64,000 nucleotides of DNA from Artocarpus heterophyllus (GCA_025403435.1 CM046348.1:16864034-16928033); one strand, 5' to 3'. Shown: positions 32,759-43,945, counted from the first letter of the stretch. Notes: generated by a model from the letters alone, not told the origin. Program-made: numbers and translations.

Positions 32759-33763
32759 TCACCGGTATAATTTACCGCCAATCATCGAATACCGGGCTGA
32801 GCCGTTGCGTACCCGTCGTGCTTCCTTTCGGTCGTCGGGTAATTCGGCTGTGGTCAGGTATCGGATGATCGGGTCCATCCAGGTACTTCTCGGTTCTTCG
32901 GCTATGCTTATGACCTCCTTAAAGATGCTCGGTTCGGACAATCTTTCGATGGGGACAGACGTTAAGTCACTTCCGCCCAATCTAGAAGCTAGTCGGGCGA
33001 GGACGTCGGCTTTCACATTTTTCGACCGGGGGATCTGCTTAAAAGAATAGGACTTAAATTGCCCAAGCAGTTGTTTTGCCTCCTTTAAATATGCCGCCAT
33101 CGAGTCTGCTCGGGCCTGAAATCTTCCGGTGACCTGCTGCACCACCAGCATTGAGTCACTGTAGATGGTGAGGCAGTTGACTCCGAGATCTCAGGCGATT
33201 CGAAGTCCGGCCAATAGAGCTTCGTATTCCGCCTCATTGTTAGAGGCCTTGAAGTCAAACCGGAGGGCATAGATGACCTTAAACCCGTCCGGGCTTGTCA
33301 GAATCAGCCCAGCGCCCGACCCGTCGACGCAGGTAGAGCCGTCGACGTGCAGTTTCCACTCCGGCTCCGGGGAAGGGCCTTGTTCACTGCAGCCAGCTGT
33401 GTCGGGCTCTTCAACGGGTGATTTTTCAATGAGTGGGGTCGCCTGTCCGGCGTCCGTGAATTTGGTAATGAAATCCACTAGGACTTGAGCTTTTATTGTC
33501 GTTCTCGGCACGAAATGCAAATCATACTGGCCGAGTTCTACCAACCACTTGGCCATCCAGCCCGATATTTTTGGACTCTGGAAGACTTGCCGAAGAGGAA
33601 ACTTGGTCGGGATTTTGATAGTATGGCCTTGGTAATATGGTCGCAACTTCCAGACCGACGTTATTAAGGCGAAAGCCAGCTTTTCCAGTGGTAGGTACCG
33701 CTCCTCGGCATCCTGAAATGCATGGCTAGTATAATAGACGGGTCTTTGGATCCCATCGTCATC
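32759..33763 (-). pseudogene. RNase H regions of the Tat element (RT-linked and archaeal-like)
   Basis: Directly after the RT part come RPVYYTSHAFQDAEERYLPL and LGQYDLHFVPRTTIKAQ, the tail of the RT-linked RNase H. A second domain follows, WKLHVDGSTCVDGSGAGLIL with SNNEAEYEALLAGL, continuing past a stop into YSDSMLVVQQVTG. This second, archaeal-type RNase H is diagnostic of Tat elements; its D-E-D residues are visible. Stops: TAA 33764-33766 before it, TGA 33191-33193 inside it and TGA 32759-32761 at its end. The frame is otherwise continuous. Confidence 0.85.
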
Positions 33764-35785
33764 TTAGACCAAGACGGAGTTGACAGATTTCTCTGACACG
33801 GCTAAATAGGCGGTTAAAGCTTCGCCGGGCAGAGGTTTGGACAAGAGCGGGGGCGTAGCTAAGTAAGTCTTCAAGCTTTGAAAAGCTTCTTCACACTCCC
33901 TGCTCCACTCAAACCTTCCCTTGAGTGCCTTGAAAAAGGGGTGGCACTTGTCGGTAGCCTGGGAGACAAACCTTGACAGGGCAGCCACCATGCCAGTGAG
34001 TCGTTGTACGTCCTTCATAGTCCGAGGAGAATGCATGTCGATAATTGCTTGGGCTTTCACCGGGTTGACCTCGATTCCTCGTTGATTGACCAAAAATCTA
34101 AGGAATTTGCCCGACCTGACGCCGAAGGCGCATTTCACCGAGTTGAGTTTCATCCTGTATTCCCGGAGAATGTCGAAGCTAGCTCGGATGTCGGCCATGT
34201 GGTCCTTCTCTTGGACAGATTTTACTAACATGTCGTCCACATAGACCTCCATAGTTTTCCCAATCAACCGAGCAAACATCTTGTTGATGAGGCGTTGGTA
34301 AGTAGCCCCGATGTTCTTCAGGCCAAACGGCATCACGACGTAGCAATCCAAGCCCTGGTCGGTAACGAATGAGGTTTTGACTTGGTCTTCCTCGGCCATC
34401 CTTATCTGATTGTACCCAAAATACACATCCATAAAGCTTAGAAGCTCGTGGCTGGCAGTGGCATCGATGAGCTGGTCTATCCGAGAAAGTAGGAAGTAGT
34501 CTTTCAGGCAGGCCTTGTTGAGATCGGTGTAGTCAATGCAGACCCGCCATTTGCCGTTCGCCTTCTTGACGAGGACGACATTCGCTAACCATTTCGGGTA
34601 CTTGACTTCTCTGATGAATCCAGCCCTGAGGAGTTTCTGGACTTCATCGTTGATTGCGGCGTACCTCTCTGGGTTAAAGGCCCTTCGCTTTTGTATCACC
34701 GGCCTATGGCCAGGTTGTACGTTGAGCCGATGGCTGATAATGCTCGGGTCAATACCGGGCATGTCCTCATGGGACCACGCAAAAACGTCGCGATATTCGA
34801 AAAGTAGGCATTCCAGGTCGACCCGGATCTCAGGTCGCAGCTGTGATCCGAGTTGGACTGTGCGTTCAGGCCTTTGAGGATCCAGGGAGTACGGCACTAA
34901 GTCTTCGACCGGAGTGGCCCTTACCTCTTCCTCGGGCAACCTGGGGTCAAGGTCTGCCAACATCTTCGGCGCCGGGTCGGTTGGGAGATCGGTCTCATCG
35001 ACCGAATAGACGGCCAGGACGCCATGGTGCAGAGCTGAGGCTGCTCGAACAGCACTAGCGTAACAAGTCTGGGAGTCTACCTGGGATGATCGTATCACTC
35101 CAACGCCGCCGTTGGTCGGGAATTTCATGGCTAGGTGGTATGTTGACACAATGGCCTTCAAGCCGTTCAGCGTTGGCCGGCCGATGATGATATTGTACTG
35201 GGAGGGTTTGTCAACAACTACAAAGTCGACTACCCGAGTAATCCTAGCGGCTCCTTCTCCGAAAGTCACCGGGAAACTGACTTTCCCGGTTGCCTGGACA
35301 CATTCCCCTGCGAAGCCATAGAGCGGGGTCCGAACCGGGACCAAGGGGACGTTGCTTATCTTCAACCTGTCAAAAGCTTGTTTGAAGAGGATGTCGGCCG
35401 AACTGCCGTTGTCGATTAAGACACGCCGTACTACATTGTTGGCAATAGGCAGTTCGCATACCAGGGCATCATTATGGGGGTGCATCAATCGATCTGCTTC
35501 CTCCTCGGTAAATGTGATCGAGGTGTCTCCTTGATGGCATATCTTGTTGATGTGCTCGGACATGTTTATGAATTCACCCCGCTCCATCCGCCGAGCTTCC
35601 CTGACGTAAGATCGTCGCCCATTCGACGTGTCCCCAGTAACAAGCCCGTCGAATATCGTGTGGACAATATTCGGGGGATCCGAGGTGTTCCCATCATCGG
35701 TCTTGGGTCGGTTCTGTACGTCTCGGCCCAACGAATCGTTCCTTCCCGAGGCGGGCCTTGGGGCTATAACCCGCTCCATAAATTC
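33764..35785 (-). pseudogene. Protease and reverse transcriptase of the Tat element
   Basis: This is a 671-codon open stretch of the gag-pol frame. An aspartic protease has VLIDNGSSADILF at about residues 120-132 and YNIIIGRP near 195-202. RT follows with WRVCIDYTDLNKAC (411-424), VMPFGLKN (482-489) and the catalytic YVDDMLVKS (513-521), then the thumb and connection region to the start of RNase H. It converts genomic RNA into DNA in virus-like particles. This is the longest intact stretch of gag-pol, ending in the TAA at 33764-33766. The ATG at its start is only the first Met after the preceding stop, not a natural start. Confidence 0.92.
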
Positions 35786-36754
35786 CTATAAAAGACCTTC
35801 TCGGACCAATCTTTCTATCTGGTCCTTCAACTGGATGCATTCCTGATTAGTGTGCCCCACATCCTTATGGAACTCGCAAAACTTTGACTGATTCCACTTC
35901 ACCTTGCTCCCTCGGAGCTTGGGTGGTGGTGTTAGTAAATTTTTGCCACTAACCTGGGCGAGCACCTCGTCGATGGTCACCACCAATGGTGTGTAGCTTT
36001 AAAACTTACTGGTCGGCCACTTTGGCTTCTTGAATTTCTCTTTCTTCTGCTTTTTACTATGCTCGGTGCTGCTTTGTTCTGGTGCCTTCTTCTGTTTCTT
36101 ATCCTTCTTTGTTCCACTCGGGCCAGCCTCTTCCCGACGGCTTTTCATGTATTCGGCAGCGTCTGCGTGTCTCTAGGCATACCCGAGCATTTGGAAAAAC
36201 ATGTTTGGCTGCTCAAAGGCCAAGGACCAGGTCATCTTTTCGTCTCGGAGACCCCTAACAAAAATGTGCTTGAGGATCTCGTCTTCGACGTGCTTGACCT
36301 CAAGAGCTGCCCGGGTGAACCGGTTAATGTAGTCCCTAACGCTACCGTCTCCCTGCTTAACAGCATACAGGCATGTTATCTCTTTCCTCCGCGTTTTGGT
36401 GGTGGAAAATGCCGAAGAGAAGGCGTCGGCCAAATGCCGAAAAGAAGAAATTGATCTGGGCTCAAGTCGTCAGAACCACTGCCGAGCAGGGCCCGTAAGA
36501 GTGAGTGAAAAGGCTTTACACATCGCCGCGTCGTTGGCGTTCTGCAGTAGCATGTGTCCCCGAAAGAGTTCGACATGCTCATCAGCATTTGTGGTCCCGT
36601 CATAAGACTTGATCTGTGGGACCTTGAACTTTGGCGCCATGGGCGCCCGCATTATGTTAGCCGAAAAAGGTGGGTCCTGAGCTCCTGTCTCATCTAGACC
36701 AAATCTACAATTCCAGATCTCGTCGATTTGTCGCTGCAGTGCCCAAACTGGCGG
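35786..36754 (-). pseudogene. Gag of the Tat element
   Basis: The minus-strand frame is open from 36754. It holds PKFKVPQIKSYDGTTNADEH and FSLTLTGPARQWF (retrotransposon gag domain), then YAVKQGDGSVRDYINRFTRA and FVRGLRDEKMTW. Near 35900 lies a zinc-knuckle-like CEFHKDVGHTNQEC with IERLVREGLL. Gag forms the particle that packages the RNA. In-frame stops lie at 36470-36472, 36173-36175, 35999-36001 and 35786-35788. Upstream of 36754 the same frame meets TAG (36755-36757), while another frame stays open to 36906, so one frameshift probably separates the true N-terminus. Confidence 0.85.
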
Positions 36755-36757
36755 CTA

Positions 36758-37371
36758 TTGGTGTCTTCAGGCAGTTCGACCCTGTAGGGTACTCCGCCCT
36801 CAACACGGCCCCCAGCTCCAGCATGGTGGTTTTTGTTTACTCCCTGAGACCCGAGCCGGTCTAATACCGAGGCTCGGGAACCTTGTGGTGAGGGGGCACG
36901 AGCCACTTGGCGCCCAAGACGGCGTTCCTGAACTACCCTATTATCAGCTGGGATTCCACTGGTGAAACCTGCAGACTGATCGGATTGGGCTTCTTCAAGG
37001 TTGGCCGCACTTCGCTCTATCCGACCCCCAGCCTGGTCAACCTGGGCTAGGGCCGACAGGGCTGGTGCGGCTTGACGCTGAGCCTACTGCGCGAGCTATT
37101 GAGTCAGGATCCGGATCGCGTCTGTAAGTTCCCGGATCAGATCTTGGGTGGCTGGGGCCTCCACCGGCTCAACCCTCGCTGTGCTTCCTTGCCCCCCGGA
37201 CCGGGATCTCGCGGTCCAAGGACGACCCCTAGGCCGGCCTGTGGCTGGTTGCCTATTTCTCGCATCGCCCGACCCCTCCTGTCGGGCTGTGTCATCTCTG
37301 GCGTTACCTCAAGTCGTCATCTCGGGAGTCAGAGGTAAAGTAGCTGAAGTTTGGATGAAGGCGTAGGGGCC
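36758..37371 (-). other. Leader / gag N-terminal region
   Basis: GC-rich region between the primer binding site and the recognisable gag frame. A minus-strand open stretch 36906-36694 probably encodes part of the gag N-terminus in a shifted frame. The rest is untranslated leader. Confidence 0.45.
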
Positions 37372-37387
37372 AACCTTCTAGCGCCAA
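37372..37387 (-). promoter_or_regulatory. Primer binding site
   Basis: On the minus strand TTGGCGCTAGAAGG follows the LTR end after a short gap. TGGCGC-type sites are known to pair with tRNA 3' ends in plant gypsy elements. Which tRNA serves here is not resolved. Confidence 0.6.
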
Positions 37388-37636
37388 AATGTTGATGCTT
37401 ACCGTTGTCTGGCATCGGATCAACACCCACGTGCGGCTGCGCACGGTCTGACCTCTCCTTGGGCTCGCCTCTGCCCGAAAGTGCACACCTGCAAGAGGAG
37501 GGATGCTTCGGAGAAGATAGTGGGGTTAGTCAATAGACAAGGGCTCTCCGATGCTCAAGGTAGGTATTGCTCGGCAGAGGTCGGCAGCTAGTTAGGTGTG
37601 TAGAAGAAGTCTCTCTCTAGAATGCCATAAATGCGT

Positions 37637-37648
37637 CCTATTTATAGG
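37637..37648 (-). promoter_or_regulatory. LTR TATA box for gag-pol
   Basis: The minus strand reads CCTATAAATAGG. It lies 350 bases inside the LTR from its start, a normal U3/R position for this lineage. Confidence 0.6.
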
Positions 37649-37718
37649 CCACCACTTGGATCGGATATAAGGTGGGTTTTGCCCACCACCCGGGTGTCAC
37701 ATCAAGGTGTGTCAGGCA

Positions 37719-37795
37719 GTAGGTAACAAGTGTCGCGCCCATCGCCCAATGGATTGGACTCTATCGGATGACAATGTATCTGCCTTGTGTTGGCC
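37719..37795 (-). repeat. 77-bp segment, inverted partner of 27543-27619
   Basis: GTAGGTAACAAGTGTCGCG...TTGTGTTGGCC. It is the reverse complement of the left LTR segment except for two transitions (GATGACAATG versus the expected GACGGCAATG). Confidence 0.95.
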
Positions 37796-37999
37796 TATAA
37801 TGGCGAGTAGCAGCCTATTTATGAGTAATGTTGGTCCGACCTGAGCTACTGTACATCCCGAGGTGGCAGCCTTCTTGGGGCGCGGCCTTGGATGCCTAAG
37901 AGGCACCTCGGGAAAAAGTATAAAGCATCCGGGGCCGATAGCAATAGCCAACCACCAAAGTTAAGGTCCTTGGTGGTGGCGCCGAGCTTACCCTCAACA

Positions 38000-38004
38000 A
38001 TCCT
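38000..38004. repeat. Target-site duplication, right copy (ATCCT)
   Basis: Identical to 27209-27213. Confidence 0.9.
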
Positions 38005-38305
38005 CGAGGCTGATTAAATGATGATATGAGATTATGTTTGTTCTAAGTTGGTGTTCAATGTGGGGAGGAGTTATTATTAAATTATTGGTTTTTTTTTATC
38101 TTCTTCTTGAATAATCCAAACTTAGCTGAACAGAGAGAGTTATAATCCAAATAAAAAATCATGTCAAATTAGTGGAAGCCCTTGCCAATAGGGTTCTTTT
38201 TTTTAATACCCGAGCGTCAGAGTAGACACAATCTACTACTACACCCAAAACCGTCCAAATTCCCTTCTACTGACTGTATGGAAGCTACCAAACTCTATGT
38301 CGTTG
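38005..38305. other. Right part of the inverted-repeat element
   Basis: It begins with CGAGGCTGATT and a short frame reading DDMRLCLF-stop (38017-38043), close to the P1 family tail DDMGFSLFD. This suggests the end of the P1 gene lies on this side of the insertion. The rest is 3'-UTR-like and AT-rich. Confidence 0.4.
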
Positions 38306-38358
38306 GATCATGAACCATGGGCAGTGCCTCTCAGCCGAGCGCTACCACAGTTCTTCCC
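38306..38358 (-). repeat. Right terminal inverted repeat
   Basis: Reverse complement starts GGGAAGAACTGTGG and shares GGCTGAGA and CCCATGGT with the left repeat. Confidence 0.6.
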
Positions 38359-39305
38359 CAAAGAAATGTGGCCATTATAATTTTAAAACCCAAAATTAAG
38401 TAAGAGAAAATTACATGCCATACCATACTTTTAAAGGTTGTGTTAATTCATACTATATTTAAAAAAAAATTACGTCATGTAAAGTTGTATAATAAATAAA
38501 CATATATAACCTTTATAAAAATAAATCTTAAAAAGATAACATTTATAAAAATTTTGCATAAAATTAATGAAAAAATTATAATACGTGTCCAAATTATTAT
38601 TATGAAATTAAAAGCTAACACAATATTTAAAATATCTTAAAAATGTCCTTAATGATATAGTAATTATCTTAATGATATTACATATTGTACTGTATAATTA
38701 TATATAAATAATTTTAATGATATCATTACGAGACATTTATAGAATTTTTATAAATTAGAGTCATATTTTAATTCAATAAACGTAATTACGCCAGTTGTCT
38801 CATTAACCCATAAAATAACTCGACGGTGGACCATCATCACGTTGATTCCACAACCTAAGCCCAAGCTCCAGCACTGTCGAGCGAGGTCCCACAAAGCCCA
38901 CAACGTCAAAAATCTCCAAACACGTCCAGTTATGATAAAACCTGGTTAGCAGGTTCTATTTCAGTCATCTACTGAAATAATGAGTCTTTAAGAAAGCCCA
39001 ACATCGTCCAAATGAGTCTTGAAGCTTCCAAATGGGCTATTTAGTCAACACACTCGGAAAGCTTTAAACAGACCAAATAACATGGGATCCAGTTATAAAT
39101 GCTAATCTGACAGGTTACTGGCGCCTAGAAATGTTAGTGACTTGGTTTAAATAGCCTAAAGCGTGTGCAATGCCCAATAAGCTCCAAGAAGTCCTAAAGC
39201 TAGCGCACAAATCAATTCAATGCAATAAACTGTAGGAAGTTTCAAGGATTATACGTATCAGGGAATGCCAGATTTGCTTATACGGTTGTTCGTTTGGGCA
39301 GGCCT
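38359..39305. other. Intergenic AT-rich sequence
   Basis: No gene or known terminal motif seen. It contains an A run near 38461-38469. Confidence 0.45.
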
Positions 39306-42004
39306 TGTGCCAATCGGACTTTTTGAGTCGTTACTTAGCTTGTTTGAATTAGATTTTTCAATCTTAATCTTACTCACTAGTAAGAAGAAAATGCTGAATA
39401 ATTTAAAAATATATATATAGTTTTGTTATTTAACTAACACCACAAAAATATACTTAAAACTTATACTCATACTATCTTACCAAAACGGCGCTAGTGTACT
39501 ACTAGTCTGTCTCAACTTTAATAATTAAAAAGTCTTTCGAAACAATGGAAACTAACCATTGTGGTATCCAAAACCTAACTTCGCATTTGTTTCTTCGTTG
39601 TGCGAAGCCCATTAAATAATCATATCAACCTCTTAGCAAGATTCCTACATCATGAAGATACTGAATGAGCTTTTGCTCAGTAAGCTTAAATATGACTCAC
39701 AAAACATTTTAAAAGGAATACTAACAATATCATAATACATGATTCTATTTATGCTTATTTATGAACATACTATCATTATTCTTAACTTATATTGAACTAT
39801 GGGGCCCAAGTGTATGTATCAAGTGTGCATGATCATTGAACACTGAGATCATAACTTAACTTAATTTGATACTCCCCATAGGTTGAGAGAGTTCTTAACC
39901 TCCCCTTAGGTCGGGATCTTCCACTTTCTAATCCTACCCTTAGGTCTAGAAGTTGATATGTTAACATAAATTCTCTTCTTAGGTCAAGAGGTTGGTACGA
40001 TATTTCTTTTATTTTGTCTTACAAGTTCAAATTATCAATCATCTAGTCTTAGTGAACATGCCACATATCATGATGATGTTTAATTATCTAACATAACACA
40101 TATTAAGCATAACTTGGTGAACATATCAGATGCAAGCGTTTTCCAAACAAGCATCAAGCATTTGAAAATCATGTCCCCAAGCCATAGGTTAGGTTTAGAG
40201 CTTACTTAGATTACGTTCTAGCACTTTCCAACATAATCCTTTTCTTCTATTATTTAGCTTTGTGTCATGTTCAAACGACATGTGACTATTAGCTCGAGTC
40301 TATATTGTTGATCTATTTTTGTATTGTTTGACTCAGATACGCTAGAGTCAAATTTTACATTGTGTAACATAGCTCCAAAATTAATGTAATGCAGATCCTT
40401 TCTTGCTTAAGGACTTTGAGCTAAATCAGTAAGCTTGTGGTCCGTTTAAATCGTTCTAAAACTTCATGATAAAATCTAGTAAAATTCAATGAGATCTACA
40501 ACTTTTATATTTAATCTTTTTCAAAATCAAATATCTTGAAGGAGTTTTGTCCACTTTTCAAACCAGGTAGATTTATAAAGTATGCTTTTTGGATTGATCC
40601 GCTTGAAATTCAAGGGAAATATCTTCACAAAAGTTGTTTATCGTGATGTTTCTAATAAACTCATGTTAAGTCTGGAAACGTATATGGCATCTAAGTATCT
40701 CTAAAGCTCAAATCTTTGAAAATGTTCTAGGTTTTGTTGCAACATAAAGTGCAGCAAACTTGTTCTATACTTATGTTGGGACATTTTTTAAAATAAAATA
40801 AAATAAAATAAAAATAACTCAGATTCAATAAAATAGCTAAAAATAACTAAAAATAAAATAAAATCTCAAGGACTAAGCATTTTAAATGCATAAAAGAGGT
40901 TAAATAACTCTATTTTCATAACAGTTATGACGTGCTATAGGACTCAAATGGTTTTATGGGATAGATTGAAACCATTTTCAGGCCTTTTTGTAATTCCTAT
41001 TATCTGAGAGCTACAAGGTCTCATAGGTTAGATTGAAGTGCTTTATTGTTAGGTGAATGTTCATTAGTATGTATACAAACTTTATAATAGGCCTAGGGGG
41101 GCAACTCATGGTGTACATAACTTTGCACACATTATACTTTTCTATGATATAACAGGAACAATAGAAATTTTATGAGTTCATACGTGATGCGACTACATAG
41201 AATTGCATAGTTTCTACCTACTGAGTATTAGCTCATGTAGTTCTTGTGATATAGACGATGTCATATCTCAATAGTGTTTATTTGGAGGTCCATTGGCATG
41301 ATCTCTATCCTCATGACTCTGCATATATGGACACTGGTGTCTTTATGTGGGCACACTTTTGTTTAAATATCATATTTTGATATTTGTAATTACTATAAAA
41401 TTGTTATATGTATGGTTTGGATAGTGTATCATTTTAACTTATAAATTATTGTTAATATTTATGGCTAGCCCATTTTTTGTGAGCACATATCCATAATTGC
41501 TTGTAAATTACAAGGTTTTTTTTAAAAAAAAAAAATTCAAATTTGTCCACTGATTTCTTAAATAATTGTATCAGTTTCGAAGAGAACATGGAGATCCCAT
41601 GCAACCTCGCGCTGTAGCTTGTCTCGCTGTGCCACGTGTCATGCAGTTTTCACGTTGCTCAAGCGAACGATGCCACTTGTCCACAAGCTTTGAAGCACTC
41701 CTTACACGATATTTGCTGATAGAATTAGCGTAATCAAAGAGGGCTGAGACTTCATTATTTAAGAAAGGAGCTCGAGGACGGAGACCCATTTTTTGGGGAC
41801 GAGCTTCAGACTTGATTTTAGGGAATCCAACCAAAAGCGAGAAGAAAATGAAAGGGAAAAAAATATATTTTTATTTTAGAGTGGTAGGATTTTATTCTTG
41901 GGAGTTGCTTTTAGTTTTACTTAGACTTTTGTTACCAATAAAGTACCATTAAAAGAACATTTTGGGGCTCTAAAGAAGAGAGAGAGTATTTGGAGTTTGT
42001 GACA
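39306..42004. repeat. Second, decayed copy of the 10-14 kb LTR-like repeat
   Basis: It shares, in the same order as 10290 onward: CTTACTCACTAGTAAGAAGAAAATGCTGAA (compare 10350-10375), GTGGTATCCA, TGAGCTTTTGCTCAGTAA, ATTCTATTTATGCT and a GAGATCATAA segment. The left start TGTGCCAATCGGAC is plausible. Similarity is clear to about 41000; the right limit (GTTTGTGACA at 42004) is a guess. No coding content. Confidence 0.35.
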
Positions 42005-43718
42005 CTTCTATTTTAGTTATTCCTCCCCACTTTTATTTTTAAATCTTTGTATATTTTAAAAATACTTGAATATTAGTGTTATCTAATTTTAACTTTAGAT
42101 TTATTTTCATTTATAAATTAATTTTGTTTTGCTAGAGCTAAGGTGTAGCCTAGTTAGGAAAAGCTAATTCAATTTATTTTTTGTTATTTAAAGATTATTA
42201 ACCATGTTGAGTATTATAATATGCTTAATGCTTTTGAATATTTGGCCAATATTTAATTGATTTGAGAACCATTTTAAAAATCGAAAGGTGATTTATGATT
42301 TGTTGCTTTTGTTATGAGTGTCGTAAATTGAGGGGCATACAGAGATGTGCCAACGTAATTTGTGCTATTTATATGTGAATTACCATTGATCTTAATGAAC
42401 TTTCCCATATTCCAATTCACATAGAGATGTGGTGGATTAATGTGTGAAAATGATTTTGATATTGCTTAAGAAAGATTATCAACAGAAAGTAGGTTTTCCA
42501 GTTGTCAACATGGGTATTAAATTTGATAGCAACGTGGAGGGGAATTATGCTCTAGCTTATTTTAGATTTAATTTTTATTTGTAAATTTTATTTTTGATTA
42601 TTTAAATAATCTTAGCCTTAATTAATTTCATTAGTTAACTAAATCAAACACAATAATCATGGACGATTCTCTTAATCAATTATGTGCACATCCTGGCAAA
42701 AATCCCATTATTAACGTGCGTCTTATTGCTTTCGCTTATAATTTAAACTAATTTCAGTTTACAAAGCGAACAATCTATCCGTTTGTAAATAACAAAATCT
42801 GAATACGCTTCATGAATGAAAAATAATAATAAAATTATATAAAATACAAGCCCGTTTAGTTCGAGTATTTAAGTAGAGTATTTGAATGAAGATTTAAATT
42901 TTTATGAGAGAAAATACTGTAGCAAAATAATTCAAACCTGTGATTCAAATATTCGACCAAACATGCCCTAAAGCTTCCAATGAAGTTTGGCATGTTCCAA
43001 GAAATTCAGCCCAGTTACGGATGAAATTTGATCCCCTTGGTTTAGATTCTCTGTTTCAGAAGCTTCAATCAAATTGTCCTCCGTAAAGATTCGTACCAGT
43101 AATTTTAAGACTTGTAAGGGGTCGTTTCTTACGAAATTCTAACATTTACTTCTCAAAAATAATAATAAAAAAAAAAGAATAAGCTACAGTGGTTAGGGAG
43201 GAATCCACTAAACTGTCAATCAAAATGAGGATTGCAACTTGCAGCATAAGCGTACATATTAAGCAAACTCCAATTCATTATAAACTACCAAAACCCATAA
43301 AGAAAAAAAGAAGAGAAGTTGTAATTTAACTTTATAGGTGACAAAATTGGAGAATTATGTGATTGGGCATGGAAGAGAACCATGAAGATAATATAGTTTT
43401 TAACTGTTAGATTATATCCATGCATAATTTTAATTATTATAATGAACGAGAATCATTTTAAATAATAAAGTATGACACTAACAAAATGAATACGGGACAA
43501 TTAAAATGTTGTCTTACTAATATTAATTTTTTGATTACCTTCGAAAAAGTCTACAATAAAATCATGATAAATTATAAGTTTTATCTATTAATATAGATAC
43601 CCATCAAAATCACACCAACATAAAAAAACATGTAAAATAACGATATTCTCGTAAAGATATGTTGGTTTAATACAATGTAGGTTTTTTTTTAATTTTTTGG
43701 AAATTTTTATTGGTTGCG

Positions 43719-43723
<5 letters not shown>
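42005..43723. other. Intergenic AT-rich sequence
   Basis: No gene recognised apart from the MITE at 42850-42968. Confidence 0.45.
42850..42968. mobile_element. Small MITE, about 119 bp
   Basis: The left end GCCCGTTTAGTTCGAGTATT and the reverse complement of the right end, GGGCATGTTTGGTCGAATAT, are imperfect inverted repeats. The interior contains ACTGTAGC. No coding capacity. The flanks end in CAA/TAA, so a 3-bp TAA-type target is possible but not proven. Confidence 0.55.

Positions 43724-43761
<38 letters not shown>
43724..43761. repeat. Poly(T) tract of 38 bases
   Basis: An uninterrupted T run on the plus strand. Read on the minus strand it is a poly(A) directly after a short protein-like frame (43938-43762), which could mark a reverse-transcribed insertion. 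Confidence 0.7.
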
Positions 43762-43763
<2 letters not shown>

Positions 43764-43938
43764 CTTGCTTATGGAGAACTTGCCTTGGACATACGACACG
43801 ATCTGATTCTTGTTCTGTACTTTTGTTTTTCCAAATATCCAGGCTTTGTCTAAGTGGAAGCACACCATTAACAACTAGACAACAGAATGTTGTTTCTTTA
43901 AGTTCTAGTCTTGAGATCAGAAATTTCAAAAGGAACAC
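43762..43938 (-). pseudogene. Unrecognised gene fragment before a poly(A) tract
   Basis: The minus strand encodes MFLLKFLISRLELKETTFCC, then NGVLPLRQSLDIWKN and RVVCPRQVLHKQG, and then enters a Lys run encoded by the poly(A). The composition is protein-like, unlike the surrounding AT-rich DNA, but I do not recognise the family. It may be the end of a retroposed transcript or a chance frame. Confidence 0.3.
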
Positions 43939-43945
43939 TATGTAA

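Larger units (their letters stand above)
27214..37999 (-). mobile_element. Ty3/gypsy Tat-lineage LTR retrotransposon, 10,786 bp
   Basis: Two LTRs (636 and 610 bp) start TGTTGATGC and end CTCAACA, flanked by ATCCT. Gag, protease, RT, two RNase H regions and integrase lie in that order on the minus strand. A second RNase H (archaeal-like) after the RT one, and an extra gene in antisense before the 3' LTR, are known features of the Tat lineage. The LTRs differ at about 22 aligned positions by hand count (about 3.6%), nearly all transitions, which suggests a fairly recent insertion. Ten stop codons in gag-pol make it non-autonomous now. Confidence 0.92.
37390..37999 (-). repeat. LTR, 610 bp (5' LTR of the minus-strand element)
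   Basis: Same ends as the other LTR. Minus-strand transcription would start from CCTATAAATAGG (37637-37648). It lacks 26 bases present in the other copy and has the 77-bp segment 37719-37795 inverted. Confidence 0.95.
26409..38358. mobile_element. Inverted-repeat (Pack-MULE-like) element carrying a P1 gene, with nested gypsy element
   Basis: The left end GGGAAGAGCCGTGG (26409) and the reverse complement of the right end, GGGAAGAACTGTGG (38358), match, and similarity runs about 48 bases (GGCTGAGA, CCCATGGT). Without the retrotransposon the element would be about 1.16 kb. It contains a degenerate ribosomal protein P1 gene with an intron. Terminal inverted repeats around a host gene fragment are what define Pack-MULEs. 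A convincing 9-11-bp target duplication was not seen, so the superfamily is an inference. Confidence 0.55.

Noticed and set aside
33273..35846. Plus-strand open frames opposite the Tat protease/RT/RNase H
   Set aside because: They are antisense shadows of a strongly conserved coding frame, with no recognisable motif, start context or introns.
41571..41834. 87-codon minus-strand frame near 41.7 kb
   Set aside because: No recognisable domain and no gene structure around it.
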